Below are positions 23,650 to 34,827 of a stretch of 64,000 nucleotides of DNA, one piece after another. Location: assembly GCA_002900995.3 (NCBI GenBank), contig CM035304.1, positions 851,498 through 915,497 of the forward strand. The letters are read 5' to 3'. This DNA comes from Ganoderma boninense. Its lineage: Eukaryota > Basidiomycota > Agaricomycetes > Polyporales > Polyporaceae. The number at the start of each line of letters is the position of its first letter. Positions within the stretch are counted from its first letter, which is position 1. Position numbers and translations under genes: made by a program. The notes under the pieces were generated by a model. It worked only from the letters and a program-made list of their open reading frames with translations. It was not told the origin of the DNA and searched no databases.

Positions 23650-24027
23650 ACTGTTCCTCACGATCTCGTCGTCCAGCTTGGGTGATATGAATGGCCTTTG
23701 TCGTCCTGAGCTGTTCTAAGAGCTCAACTGCCGTCAGCTATCGTTATCCCCATCCTTCGATTTGTGCCATTCTCATATTCTCATTCTCATATTCTTTGTA
23801 GCTATGTTATGGCACGTTGAAGACGATGATGGAATCAAGACGTCGTAGCTGTAGCGCGCTCAGTTATGGGTGCGAATATGAAATTTCATGCTCTCCGACT
23901 ACTGGCTCAGAACGATGCATGGCTAGGGGCCAATCGCCCAGAATCTGAAGAGAAAGAGGGTCGGGACGGAGGGGAGCCCGTACACGCGTGGGTTCGTGTG
24001 CGACAGGTGCAGATGCACGGGCTGGGC
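23650..24027. other. Intergenic; simple repeat near 23770-23800
   Basis: Downstream of the LRR gene. Contains a short repeat built from attctcat units around 23770-23800. No gene seen. Confidence 0.35.
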
Positions 24028-24440
24028 GAACGCCAGCTCAGGATACGCCTCCAGGATAGCTTCAACTACGTCGTCACGAGTTTCACGCTTTCTACAGCGA
24101 GTGATGCAGCTGAAGTGGTGAGAGTGATCAGTGATGACAAGGTGCGAATGCTGCAGCGGCTGATTGTGACCTGGCGTTGATCCTGGAGGCGCCTTGTCAT
24201 CCTCCCCGCCATCCTCATGGTCAGCTTGAGCCCGTATGGATCCTCAGCAGACGTATTTCCATCTGAGGTTAGTAAAAATTGCCGGCTGTCGGGATTGCCT
24301 GGCTGAACACCGTGTGGAAATGCAATACAGCGGGATCTACTCACCGTCACAGAGTTCTTGTGGCGAGATCCCGTACTTGGCATCACTGGCGACGACTATC
24401 CTTCACCGGATTCCTGTCTATATCTACCTATATCTACCCC
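24028..24440. repeat. Diverged repeat copy A
   Basis: Begins gaacgccagctcagg, runs through a 93-bp block (24028-24120), then shorter blocks around 24241-24296, 24343-24362 and 24411-24435. The same blocks recur in the same order in copy B. Probably a remnant of a mobile element; no terminal repeats or coding domain identified. Confidence 0.55.
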
Positions 24441-24649
24441 GCAGTTTTGTCCCTCTGCGGCGTGGCCATCGACGAAAATCATCTGGCAGCGACTCGGGCT
24501 TGTGCAGATCAGACTGGTGAGGGTACAAAACCGGTGATGAGATTCAGAATAACACCCTCCGAATACAATCTCTCGTAGGTGCATCCAATGTACTAGTGTT
24601 CATCGTACTCCGAGTCTTCCAAGAGGCGGTCCCGACGACGCAATGCCTT

Positions 24650-24673
24650 GTTTTTTTTTTTTCTTTTTTTTTG
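24650..24673. repeat. Poly-T tract
   Basis: A run of T interrupted by a single C, followed by GG. On the complementary strand it reads as an A-rich tail, as left by a retrotransposed sequence, but no body could be attached to it. Confidence 0.4.
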
Positions 24674-24813
24674 GTGGAGCGCGAGATTGCCGTGAGCCGC
24701 AAAGGTCCCGAAGGGCTTGTGGTCGATCAAGTCAGCGAGCTGACCGGCGCGCTAGGGCGACGTACACGGGCAGGTCCCGAGATGAGGTCGGGAGCAGGAG
24801 ATACGAGCAGTTC

Positions 24814-25680
24814 GAACGCCAGCTCAGGATACGCTTCTAGGACCGCTTCAACTATGTTGTCTTGAGGTTGACGCTTTCTACAGCGAGTGATGCAGCTGAA
24901 GTCGCAGCAGTTTCCATATCAGAGCGATTCTGTGAGGATAGTCACAGCTGGCTCTGTCGCCCGAGAAGGCCTGATACATGCCGCCCCAAGAGCGGTTCCC
25001 ACGAGTTATCCAGTGAGTTCCCAGGGAGACAGCTTTTTGGCCACGTGTCCATGCATCGACGTGGTGAGTGACTGCACTTGGCCCGCTCCTGCAGTTCTTC
25101 CAACATCTTCGGGCGCAGCCAGTGGGATCCCACCATGAAGCCGTCAGATGAGAACTGTCGGCATTCGCGGGATATGCTTTTTGAGCTTAGGGAGTCCCCA
25201 ATGGCTTCCTCTACTCAACAGACGTATCTTGATATTCGCTGCAGCCGAGGTGAGTCGACTTTGCAAATTGGCCGGCTGTCGGGATTGAACGCTTTATCCA
25301 CCTCGTAGCTGACACTGCCCGCATTCGGCTTGGTTCAGGTCGTGTGTGCCCGCCGCGACCGTAGTTTAGCTACAGTCAGCTTTGTTAGGGCACCATTTTT
25401 CTGCATGATGTACCCTTCGTCTTCATGCTTTTTGCGCCACTTAGAGAGCTGTTAACAGTGGACTCAATAGAGTTATGCGAGCTCCTGAGCGGGAGCCTCT
25501 ATTCACTGTCACAGAGTTCTGTGAGCGGCAGTCGGAGATCCAGTCATACGTTCGGGCATGCACTGCGTCCGTCTGACCAGGTTTCAGAACACGCACTCGC
25601 AATGAGAGGGCTATCTCGTCTCGTCGAATTCCTGTCTATATCTGTTTAAATTTCCTGTCCTATATCTACTTCCAGGGCCC
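24814..25680. repeat. Diverged repeat copy B
   Basis: The 93-bp block 24814-24906 matches copy A closely. Later blocks lie around 25210-25286, 25505-25525 and 25624-25680 in the same order and orientation. Copy B is about 450 bp longer, so it carries insertions or copy A has deletions. Confidence 0.55.
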
Positions 25681-25791
25681 GAGGGCATATGTCATCCGTA
25701 GTCTTCAGGGTGTTCCCCTCGGCATGGCGTCGCCCAGGGCAGTCATGCGGGTGGGTACAGTTGCACTCCATTTCGCATTTTGTTGCAGGAA

Positions 25792-26155
25792 TCACAGGTG
25801 CATCTTGGCAGCGTTCTCAAAACTCGAATAGGCTCCGTGGCTTGTGCTCAGTTCAGAATGCTGTACCATGAGGGCATTGCTCGTAGGATGTCCCTGGAAA
25901 ATCGGTGACAAGGCACATAACAGATTAACCATCTCCAGTCCAGAAAATTCATCTGCTCGTTTCAGTACATGCGAGAAGTCGTCAGCAAGGTATCCACGCC
26001 CGTGGTATGTCAATCACTTGTGGCCTCAGGTCGAGGAGGCCCAAGCCGCCCCGGTTCTTGGGGAGGAGCAGATGCTCCATACCCACAGGTGTGTTGTGTT
26101 TGTCGTCCCACATATAGTTCCGAATAATTTTCGTGAGTCGTCTTTGAATGTCAAT
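25792..26155 (-). mobile_element. Relic of non-LTR retrotransposon reverse transcriptase
   Basis: On the minus strand the sequence reads DIQRRLTKIIRNYMWDD, then HNTPVGMEHLLLPKNRGG and LGLLDLR. This is the hallmark C-terminal reverse-transcriptase segment of fungal LINE-type elements (a tryptophan-aspartate block followed by a lysine-x-arginine-glycine-glycine-leucine-glycine block). One frame change occurs near 26010, after which DDFSHVLKRADEF continues the similarity. No catalytic Tyr-x-Asp-Asp region, endonuclease domain or poly-A tail was found nearby, so only a short dead fragment remains. Confidence 0.65.
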
Positions 26156-26497
26156 GCCTTGTTTTTATTTTATGCTTGCAGCACGTCCTGTAGTGTACAT
26201 TGTTTGTTTTAAAGAATGATTACCTGTATACGACGAATGATCATTAGAAGGTCCGTGCAAGGTATCGTATGCGGGTAACAGTAACAGTACAAATGCTATG
26301 CCGAACGAGTCCGCTCACGCCACGACAAAAGAATAAAGAAACCACAACCACAACAAAAAAGGAATGTGACTACCAAACCATATGTCCATGAAGAGCCATC
26401 ACAGCAACAGCGAGTCATGAGCCATCGGCTACAAGTGCAAGATCCTTGTCATCATCTCAAATTCACAAACGGGAGCGAGCGCAATAACACGCCCGCT

Positions 26498-29400
26498 TCA
26501 CCGTGCAGGCAAGCATCCAGAAACCGGGATCTGCGCATCGTCCGCATTCCACGCGTCGGGGTATGTGCATCCGGAAATCGCCGTCACCGCCGGCGCCGTA
26601 TCCTTGCTGTCGAACCACCCATTGCCCACACTCGCCGTCACAGTCGCCGTGAACGTCGGGGGAGGGAGCGTGGACACGGTGCCCGTGCTCGTGTACTGCG
26701 GCAACGCCGTCACGCTGCCCGCGGGCACGCTCGTGAGCGACGTCGGGGGCCACACCAGGCTCGCCGTCGCGGCCGTGATCGTGCCCGCGCCCGCGCCGCC
26801 CGTCATCCACGGCTGGAACGTGCCGTCGAACGCCTGGATGTTCCCGCCGAGGCTCGCGCACTTGCCGATCGCCTGGCGCGGGTCCGTGGGCATCCACCCG
26901 TTCTGCAGCCCGAGCTGGTACGACCACAGCGGCGCGCGGACGGTGTTCGTCGTGGTCGAGTTGCCGATCTTCCACGTCCAGAAGAACCAGTCGCCGAGCG
27001 CGTCCATGCTCGCGAGCGCGAAGTTGAGCATGCCCTCCTTCGTCTGATCCGACCACCCGCTCGCGTCCTCCCAGTAGCCACAGTCGGGCCCGTAAGTCGC
27101 CGTGCCGCCGACGCCGTTGACGAACAGGCCGCAATTGTTGATCGCGTTGCTGAACTCGCCCGCCATCGTCACGCCGAACGCCGTACGGCTCGTGTTCATG
27201 CCTGCGCCCCACGCGTTGCAGGCCTGGAGGGGCCATTGACCGCCGAGCTGCGTGGCATCACCCTCTGCCGTGACATTGAGGGGCTCGCGGTTTGCGTTGC
27301 CGTCGAAAGCGAAGTAGGGGTGCGTGTCTGCAATGAACTAAGAAAAGACACAATGAATCAAAGGGGGAAACCAGACACACCCAGTGCAAGACGATCAGCG
27401 CCAGAGAGGAATCCAGCCCAGTTCGCCACGCCCGTGAACCCATCGTGGATCGTGATCATCGGGCCGTTACCCTCGCCAGTGCCAGTGATATCACGGAGCA
27501 TCTGGTACGCCTTCAGGTAGCTGCACAGGAAGGTTAACAGCGGCGGAGGCTCAAAAAACAGTGTTCGGGACTCACAAGGACTGCACCTGGGTCTGGCCGA
27601 TGTCGTGAAGGAAAGGCTCGTTCAGCATGCTAAACATCGGGACGACGGCCTTCCACTCGGGTTGAGAGACGAACTCGGCGATGATGCGGATGTAATCGAG
27701 CGACCGCTCGGCGTTGGCGAGGCCCATGATGCCGCTCATCCAGTTGATAGACCCGAGCTTGCCAGAGTGGTTGTAGCCTGTCCGCCCACAGATAGCGGTG
27801 TTTAGAAGGGGAACCTTAACCGATGCACAGACGCACGACCTACCATTTTGCGAGCCGGGAATGGTGTGGAGGTCCAAGTTCACTCGGATACCGTACTTGC
27901 GAGCCCATCCGAGCAGACGAAGAATGTACCTGAGAAGGCTCAGAAATAGCGATAGGAGGGGAAGCCAAAATACTCACTTCCAGCACGTACGGGCGAGGAA
28001 AGGCTCCGCGACCGTCGCCCCCGTGGACGGGTCCACGCCGACATTGTCCCACTTTTCGATCGCCCAGAACGGAATTGGGACCCGGATCCAGTTGAGGCCC
28101 GCCCCCGCAATCTGCGCGATGTCCTCCTCCGTGATGAACGTGTTGTAGTGGTCCTCGATCGTCTGCTGGAGCGTGTTCGCTCCCTGCGCCGAAAGCGCCT
28201 GGCTGAGCGTCCATTCGTCGACTGTGCCTGCGTTCTGCTCGAACAAGCTGGGCACGATGAACGGCTCGATGACGAACAGGCCGCCAATGTTCACGCCGTA
28301 GATGCGGTCCACGCCCCACTGCCATGTCTCGTTGAGCGCGGGCGTCCACGAGTTCGCGCGCGCCGAGTTGTCGAATGGGTTTTCAGGATCGGACACCCCT
28401 GCAGATAGATTGCGGGTCAGCGACTACACACACACGATGACGTGAGAGAAGGTGAGAGTGCGGTGGACGCCCAAAACAGTGTCAGGTCGCCCACTCCTCG
28501 TGCGGCCTTCTGGCTGCGCAGCGGGAACGCATCGCACGTATCGCTCTCATGCGGCACGCCTACTCCACACCCAGACACACACGGAGAATGTGGGCGAAGC
28601 ATGCCGTTTCGGCTCGTTGCCGAGTCGCGCGCACGAGAGGGGTCACAAGCGCGATATAGCACCGGATGTTCCAAGTGACAGTATGAGGGGACGTAAATAC
28701 CGGTCGTCCTCCCCCTCTCAGCAACGGCAACGGCACACTCAGCCCGCGAGCATGGCACGGAGACCTACGCCCGGCGCCACGCGCGCCCAGTCCGAAGGCA
28801 GCGCTCCGAGTGGAGGAACGCGCAGAGCAAATCAATAGTGCACAGCTTCGAGGCCCCTGACTGGCAGTGTTCACCTGGACCCTCGACAACCCGGCCCGCG
28901 CGCATGGCAGACGCCTAGTCGCGAACGTCCGGACGACGCGTCCGAGGCCGGAGCGAGTCGCGAAACACCAGAGAAAAAAACGCGCGAAGGACAGACGAAA
29001 AACACAAAACACTCACAGTAGCCTCCGAACGGATTGTGGTACACGAATGTCGACCCATCGTCCGTCGTCACCGTGCTCCCATCGCCGCCTGTCTTGATTG
29101 CAGCCTGTGGCGTCGAGCCTGACCCGTTGGAGCCGGAATGGCCGTTGCTGCCCGAGTCGTTCGAGCCCGACGACCCGGAGGAGGAGCCGCTCGAGGTCGA
29201 GTGGTGCTGGCCCGGTTTTACGACGACGAAGATGATGGGGAGGACCACCGCGAGCACGACGACCACGATCGCGACAATCGCAGCGACCCAGAACCACGGC
29301 CGTTTGTACAGCGGCCGTCGGCGGGGCGGAGAGAGCGCGTCTTGAGAGTTATTGAAGGCGGCCTCCTTGTTCGTCTGGGGGAGGAAGGGCGAGGACTCGG

Positions 29401-29548
29401 CGGGCGTGGAGATCGCGCTGTCCCGGAGGGCTGAGCTGTCCCTCAGAGTGCCAGGAGGGCCGAGGTACGCGGAGCCGCGCGGGGTGTCGAGTGCGCTGTC
29501 GACGAGGCTGTCGCGGGGGCCCTCGAAGGGGTTGGAACTGGAGGCCAT
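26498..29548 (-). CDS. Glucan exo-1,3-beta-glucosidase, GH5, type II membrane protein
   Basis: Six exons: 29017-29548, 27978-28398, 27844-27929, 27576-27777, 27381-27520 and 26498-27327; 2,211 nt, 736 residues, every junction in phase. The cytosolic N-terminus (about 84 residues) precedes a strong transmembrane segment (about 85-110), a Ser/Gly-rich linker (116-145) and a GH5 barrel opening at NPFGGYW. Catalytic residues fit the family: acid/base Glu400 in MLNEP and nucleophile Glu518 in MAGEFS; DTHPYFAF precedes the latter. GH5 exo-beta-1,3-glucanases of fungi trim and remodel cell-wall glucan. The N-terminal anchor implies a plasma-membrane enzyme with its domain outside. Intron 1 is 618 nt (28399-29016), far longer than introns 2-5 (48, 66, 55, 53). 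Intact and likely expressed. Confidence 0.93.
28399..29016 (-). other. Long first intron (618 nt) of the GH5 glucanase
   Basis: Donor gtgagt and acceptor ctgcag join TAC T / GG GTG so that the family sequence GGYWVSDPENPF is continuous. The other introns in the gene are 48-66 nt. I saw no conserved coding block inside that would point to a missed exon. Confidence 0.6.
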
Positions 29549-30762
29549 TCTGTCGACTTGGGCACGTCGCCTCGGAGAATTTAAGCCGGGCGAGAAGAAG
29601 CGTCGGGCGCCGACGGGGAGAAGAAAAGGCTGGTACCCCGAGTTCGAGAGCGGGGAAGGAGCCTCGCTCGCCTGGTGCGGGGAACAGGAAGGGGAAGGCA
29701 GGCGGGTGGAGGGGACAGCAGAAGCAAGCGGAAGCGAGGCGAACTTAATAAAGCTGGGCCACGGGCTGAGTTATCGAGGTATAAATGTGGACAAGCCGGC
29801 GCCCAGGACGCTCACATGTCGGGCTGGTCGCCGCGAGGCGGCTGTTCTGACATCGGCGCGGCCATGATGTCTGCATTTCTGGCGTCCCAGCCTCTGTGTC
29901 TGTGCAGGTCCGAGCTCGGAGGGGTTAGACTCGAAGCGCTGTTTGTCCGGGACGTTGAGCGAGGTGTGCTGTGCGATGGTTGAGGGGAGAATCGAGGCCT
30001 CCGCTGGCTCCCCTCGCCGTCAAACTCGCCCTGTGATTGCTGTCCGGGGAAACGTGGGAGTCGGCCTCGGTAGGAAACGCACCAGAACATGCCCCGTTCC
30101 GAATCAGAGCCCGATGAGACTCGGAGTCTTCCCGGCAGCATCGACCATAAGACCGCCCATGGCCAGCACCACCCTCATCAGCCTTCACGGCTCTGAAACA
30201 AGTCCTCCGGTCCACTCCTCCACCCATCTGCCCAGGTCTAGAGGAATCAACTTGAGCTCATGATGGCGGCCTCACGTTGCCGTCGATGTCGAACTTGATT
30301 CCGATCTTGACTATTTCAGGTACCGGCCAAGTGTCACGTGTGAATGCTGCCAGTGCCGAGCTTCACTGGGGCCGACAGGAGCTACGACGAAGTGTTGGGG
30401 GGGAACGACGATGCATTTTGAGCGCATATAGCCAGAGGATGGTGGAGGAGTTAAAGGAAGAAGGAAACTCAAGAACAACCAGTTTCGACATCGTTTTCAG
30501 CCCTTCAGGGTGCTCGTCCCAATTTGGACATGCCACGTGGCCTCACCGCACCGCTGCTGAACCCGTTAAAAAAGACATAGGTAAGAAATACTGGCAAGTA
30601 TGCACAGTCTAGCAACAAGTCGACACTAATAAACTGGAATACAATCGCAGCTGAAGCTTCAAACAACCTTCACATGCTAACACAGACCACAAGGTCGAGA
30701 CATATCCGCCGAAGGCCCGGGGCTGCATAAGATGGATCCGGAGATGCTCTGTCATAGTAGAG
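29549..30762. other. Intergenic between the glucanase start and the family array
   Basis: Contains the glucanase promoter (just above 29548) and no recognisable gene. Overlapping ORFs of up to about 110 codons on both strands are taken as chance ORFs of GC-rich DNA. Confidence 0.35.
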
Positions 30763-32478
30763 TCATTCATCCAGACGTGCCACCCTCGTACATCCACCCG
30801 ATACGAAGTCCACGCACCATATAATAGCATCCATATAGTGTTCGTAGACTGCGTCCTTCTTGACATCATCTTCATCCTCGCAGTAGTCCTCGTACTCCGA
30901 GTAGCCCCACTCCGACCGGTCACTCCTGGCGTCCACAACCGAGTCGCCCTCATCCTCTTCAAGTCCACGACGGGTATTCGACCCCGCATCCACGAGGTCC
31001 TCGTCCTCGCCCCCACAAACCGGGATGACGGGGATAATCCGCCTGCTGCAAGGCGCAGGGCGGTGGACGCGCGTGGCAGACGATGCAAGACAGTCGCGGA
31101 AAGCCGACATGTCTCCGTCCTGCAAATACGCTGCGCCCGGGCCGAAACACGACACGAGGTCGAGGAAGACGTCGAACGACGGCAGCTCTAAGGGGAAGCC
31201 GTCGACATCGCAGCGAGGCGCACCTGCAGTCCCGTTGCCTCGTCAGTGGTCGCGCATATCCTCGTACGTCACTTGGCTGCGGCGAATAGAGCGAGGACTC
31301 ACCAGGACAGCAGCTAGGTCATCCCTCTTTTGATACCCAGGCGCGAAAGAGAAGTCGATCCTCAACGCGCGCAAGGTACCCAGACAGCGCTCGACGAGCA
31401 ACGACACCACGCCCTCGAGTATGTCGAGACCCGCGACGCACATCTCCAGCTCGGCGGGCTGTGCGGCCATGAGCACGTCGGCGACGAGCACGAGTGCCGC
31501 CAGATCGTGCACCTGCGTCGAGATCCTCAACTTCCGGACGGTCACCAGCGCGGGACGGAGTACGCAGAGCGTGAGGAGGTCGCTCGAGCACTCAGTCAGC
31601 GCCGACAAGCGGAAGTCCGTGCTCAACCAGTTACGGGCAGCAGCATCGACGCAGCCAAAGAAGGCGTTGATATTCGACTGGCACGCGATGGAACGCTGTG
31701 GCGTAGCGGAAGGATTGTGCTGGATGGCCTCCACATTCGGAAACGCGTGGATGCAGCTGGGGAGGAACCGACACGAGTCGGACAGGATCGTGAGCCGGCG
31801 CACGCGCGGAAAGCAGACGCCAGCTGGTGTCTCGGCGAAATTGCAAGGCCCATCGAGGACGAGCGAGACCTCCTCAAGCGTGTCCGAGAACGGCGCGAGC
31901 ATCGCGATAACCCGCTCGGAGGAAGCCATGAGGTCGAGTGCAGGGTCGATGTTGCAGATCGTCGCGGACACCAACTTCGAGGACATCCTGCCGACGGTGG
32001 AGACGGTGGCCGCGCCGACGTCGCAGACGGTCAGGTGCTTAAGCGTTCCTAGGACCCTGAACGCGACGCGTATCGCGTGGCTCGACCAGAGCAGCTCCTC
32101 CGCCCTCCCGAGGCGCAGTGTGTGCAGGCAGAGGGCCGGGCATCGCAGGAGCTCGAGCAGAGCGTCCGCCGCGGAGCTGCGCTCGTCGTGGACGAGCGCA
32201 CGACACTCGAGACTGCCCATCTCAAGGCTGAGCTCGCGAAGGCGGCGGAACCGGGCCGCTTCCGGGTCCGCGAACATGAAGGACGCGAACGACGTGATCT
32301 GGCCCGGGATACGGAGTGTGACGCCGTCGCGAAGGAGGTGCTTGGGACCCTCGCTATTTAGCAAACGGCACGTTCGCATGATCGACGTGATTGTGGTGGG
32401 CGAGGAGAGCTTCATGATATCCGTGACGACGGGGAAGTGGAGCGTCCACGAAGAGGTGTCGCGGGAGATCGCCGGCAT
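30763..32478 (-). CDS. F-box-like family member with acidic tail (last junction unresolved)
   Basis: Long exon 31303-32478 (392 codons from the ATG at 32478) and last exon about 30763-31223. The F-box-like block is clear: SSWTLHFPVVTDIM, then ITSIMRTCRLLNSEGPKHLL. Leucine-rich body segments follow (LHTLRLGRAEELLW, LKHLTVCDV, VRRLTIL), then TECSSDLL. The last exon has an acidic Tyr-rich tail (EWGYSEYEDYCEDEDD). The donor gtgagt at 31302 is in phase 0, but the only strong acceptor (ctgcag, 31224-31229) then reads into a stop after 11 codons. The acidic tail lies one frame over. Either another splice site is used or there is a 1-2 nt frameshift near 31190. A short first exon, as in relatives, was not found. 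Confidence 0.6.
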
Positions 32479-32980
32479 GATCGTGAATCCTGCCACCGAG
32501 GTTAGATGGAAAGCGTGGATTCGTAGTAGAACGCTGCTCACTGGTGAGTATGAACGTGGTGAACTGCCTAATAGCTTATGGACAGGACTATGCCTCGAAC
32601 CGCTGGCTTAAGAAATAGTTGAATCACCGCAGCACATGAATTGGACTCGAAGCTGTCAAGAGAATGATGAGTAGGACGACAGTGCCTTGGTCATCCTGCA
32701 GCGAGAATGTGGGTAAGGAAGGAAGGAAGAGGCTGCACAGGAACTGCAGCCTATGCAGCTGAAGACCGAGGGTACTAGAAGGACGTTCCATTAGGCAGGT
32801 TAAGCTCGCCCGCCGAGTGGCCAGCCAATCTAAACACTACATCATCGGGGGAGGGTTAACTATGACCTTGAGGTTCGAGTTCATCTGCAGCAGGGAGTCG
32901 AGAACTGCGCAGAAGCGTGCCTAGAATACCCCTCAGAAACCTTTCTGCACGCATACACGAACCCACATATGACTGGACGC
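32479..32980. other. Intergenic between family copies
   Basis: No gene recognised. The terminal acidic exon expected for the next copy (32983-34170) is not found here. Confidence 0.35.
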
Positions 32981-32982
32981 AC

Positions 32983-34170
32983 CTCAACTGCGGGGCGGAA
33001 CGGGAAGTTCATCATCAGAACGCGCAGCACGTCGAACTGAAGTGCTCGCAGTATCCCCACTACCTCTTCAGTGACCGCCAGACTAGGCACGCTGACCTCC
33101 AGTTCGTCTGGCCGGGTGTCCGCAGGACGACGCGATGGAAAGGCAGCTCTAACTCGCTCAGGTATCCGCAGAGGCGCAGCTTTGAGATCGTGAGGTGCGC
33201 GCTGAACGGATACAGGCTTGTGACCTCCGCCGAGCACTCGAGGAGCCTGAAGGAAGGCGGGAGCCCGACCTTCCCGTTCTCGTTTCGGAGAGAGGCCATG
33301 AACCAGGGAACGTTTGGCTCATTCACGACGTCAAACGAGCCTTCTCCGGGAAGGAGGTGGAAGGTTTCCAAGTTGGGAAAGAGCCGGAGCAGGATACACT
33401 GGGGGTAGTGGGTGTCAAGGATCGTCCGGAGAGTGCGCACGCGAGGGAACTGGTCAGCGACAGGCACGCCGCGGGCTGGGTTGACGGGGACTCCTAGAGA
33501 CAGGTCCAATTCCTGGAGCGTATCGGAAGAGAAGCCAAGAACCGAGAAAACGTCGCTGAAGGCCGAGTGACCACTAAGCGCGGGCATGTAGCCAAGAGGG
33601 CCTGCGAGCGCCACGGTTGCGGACACGAGGTGGGAGCGCATCATCCTGAGCGCATCCCTGGCTATACGACCGACTCCATACGCGTCCAGCCGTCGGAGGG
33701 AGGTCATGTTGACGAGTGGTGTGAGGAGATGCGGGTTGCAGACCAAGAGCTTTTCCATACCGCGCAGGATCAATGTGTCGAGAGCGGTTGTCGGATGTCC
33801 GAGGAGGTCGGCGAATGACGCACCCATTCCGTGAGGTTCGACGGTGAGACGACGCTCGAAAATGTCCGGACCGAGGTCGAGGGAGCGCATGTATGCAAGG
33901 CAGCCGGTGTCTGCAAGCATAAAGCTCACGAATGACTCTGTGTCCGACTTGGAGCGGAGCGCAACACCGTCGCGAAGGACGCGCGGAGGGCCCAGAGCGT
34001 AGAGGAGTCGACAAGTGCGCATGAGAGCAGCTGCGTTGGCTTGTGAGATGGTCATGAGCTCGACGAGGATGTCGAGAGGGAGCTTCCACCGGCCCTGTGT
34101 GTTTGTCTTTGTACATATGTGCCTTGTGAGCGCATCGTCTCGTCGCACAGCGATCGAAATTGCTCACCAT
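32983..34170 (-). pseudogene. F-box-like family member, frameshifted and lacking tail exon
   Basis: The main exon starts at 34094 after acceptor acacacag. An ATG immediately before a gtgagc donor (34168-34170) is a candidate exon 1. The block GRWKLPLDILVELM / AALMRTCRLLYALGPPRVLRDGV is the family start. SFMLADTGCLAYMRSLDLGP, GMEKLLV, FPNLETFHLLPG and LLECSAEVTSLYPF follow. Near 33117 one base is missing (GTC CT GCG GAC ACC), shifting the frame in the middle of the usual VLADTRPDELEV segment. The shifted frame continues the similarity to a gtgcgt donor at 32982. No last exon with WPDLG or acidic tail was recognised. It is the best copy of a subfamily also represented by relics at 17.4 and 36.7 kb. 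Confidence 0.65.
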
Positions 34171-34827
34171 TGTCTCCGATGGCGGGGATAGTGCGTAAGG
34201 GATGACGACGGCGTTGATGGTCGCCGCGGAGGAAGATGGTGGGCGAGTTGGAGGATGGGTTGGAACCCATCGATGTGGATGCCCATGGCCACGTCAAGGC
34301 GATAGGCTCAAGGTTTTGCTGAAAAGGGAGTCCATGAGCTCGCTCGCTGGTAACAGAGGAATACGAGTTGCTGATTCGGGCACTACAGCGGAGCAGGAGG
34401 GGCTGGATCGAATGGATGCACATTAGACGTGATTAAGAAAGAAGCAGACTTGCCAAGGTTTGAGTTGTATGCATCCTCGCGACGTGATGCTTGTTTGGTA
34501 CTAAAACGTACAATTATGAGCGGCAGAGAGTCTCGAAAGACGACACAGCATTTCAGTGACAAGTATACGGCGAATAGCGCCTCAGTGGTTTGTCCAATTC
34601 CAACACACCAACACAGTCTGACAGAAGGTGAGCACAGCACGTCGACGTGGCATCGACGGGCCGGCCACGTCCCGGAGGGCGTCTGAATTACCTCGTTCGG
34701 AATTCCCAAATCGCACCATTACCGAATTCCTGCCGACGCTCCCAGTCTCAAATTCAGATCTGAAAAGTATTTCCTGCTCGTGGGCTGCGTCATCCTTTCT
34801 GGCTCCACACATGTTAAATTCTAAGCG
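34171..34827. other. Upstream region of the 33-kb copy; duplicated flank
   Basis: The segment about 34255-34400 is similar in order and sequence to about 37740-37880, upstream of the related relic at 36.7-37.6 kb. This shows that duplication included 5' flanking DNA. No separate gene seen. Confidence 0.45.

Noticed and set aside
26366..27520. 384-codon plus-strand ORF
   Set aside because: It is antisense to the last exons of the GH5 glucanase, whose catalytic motifs and in-phase junctions are unambiguous.
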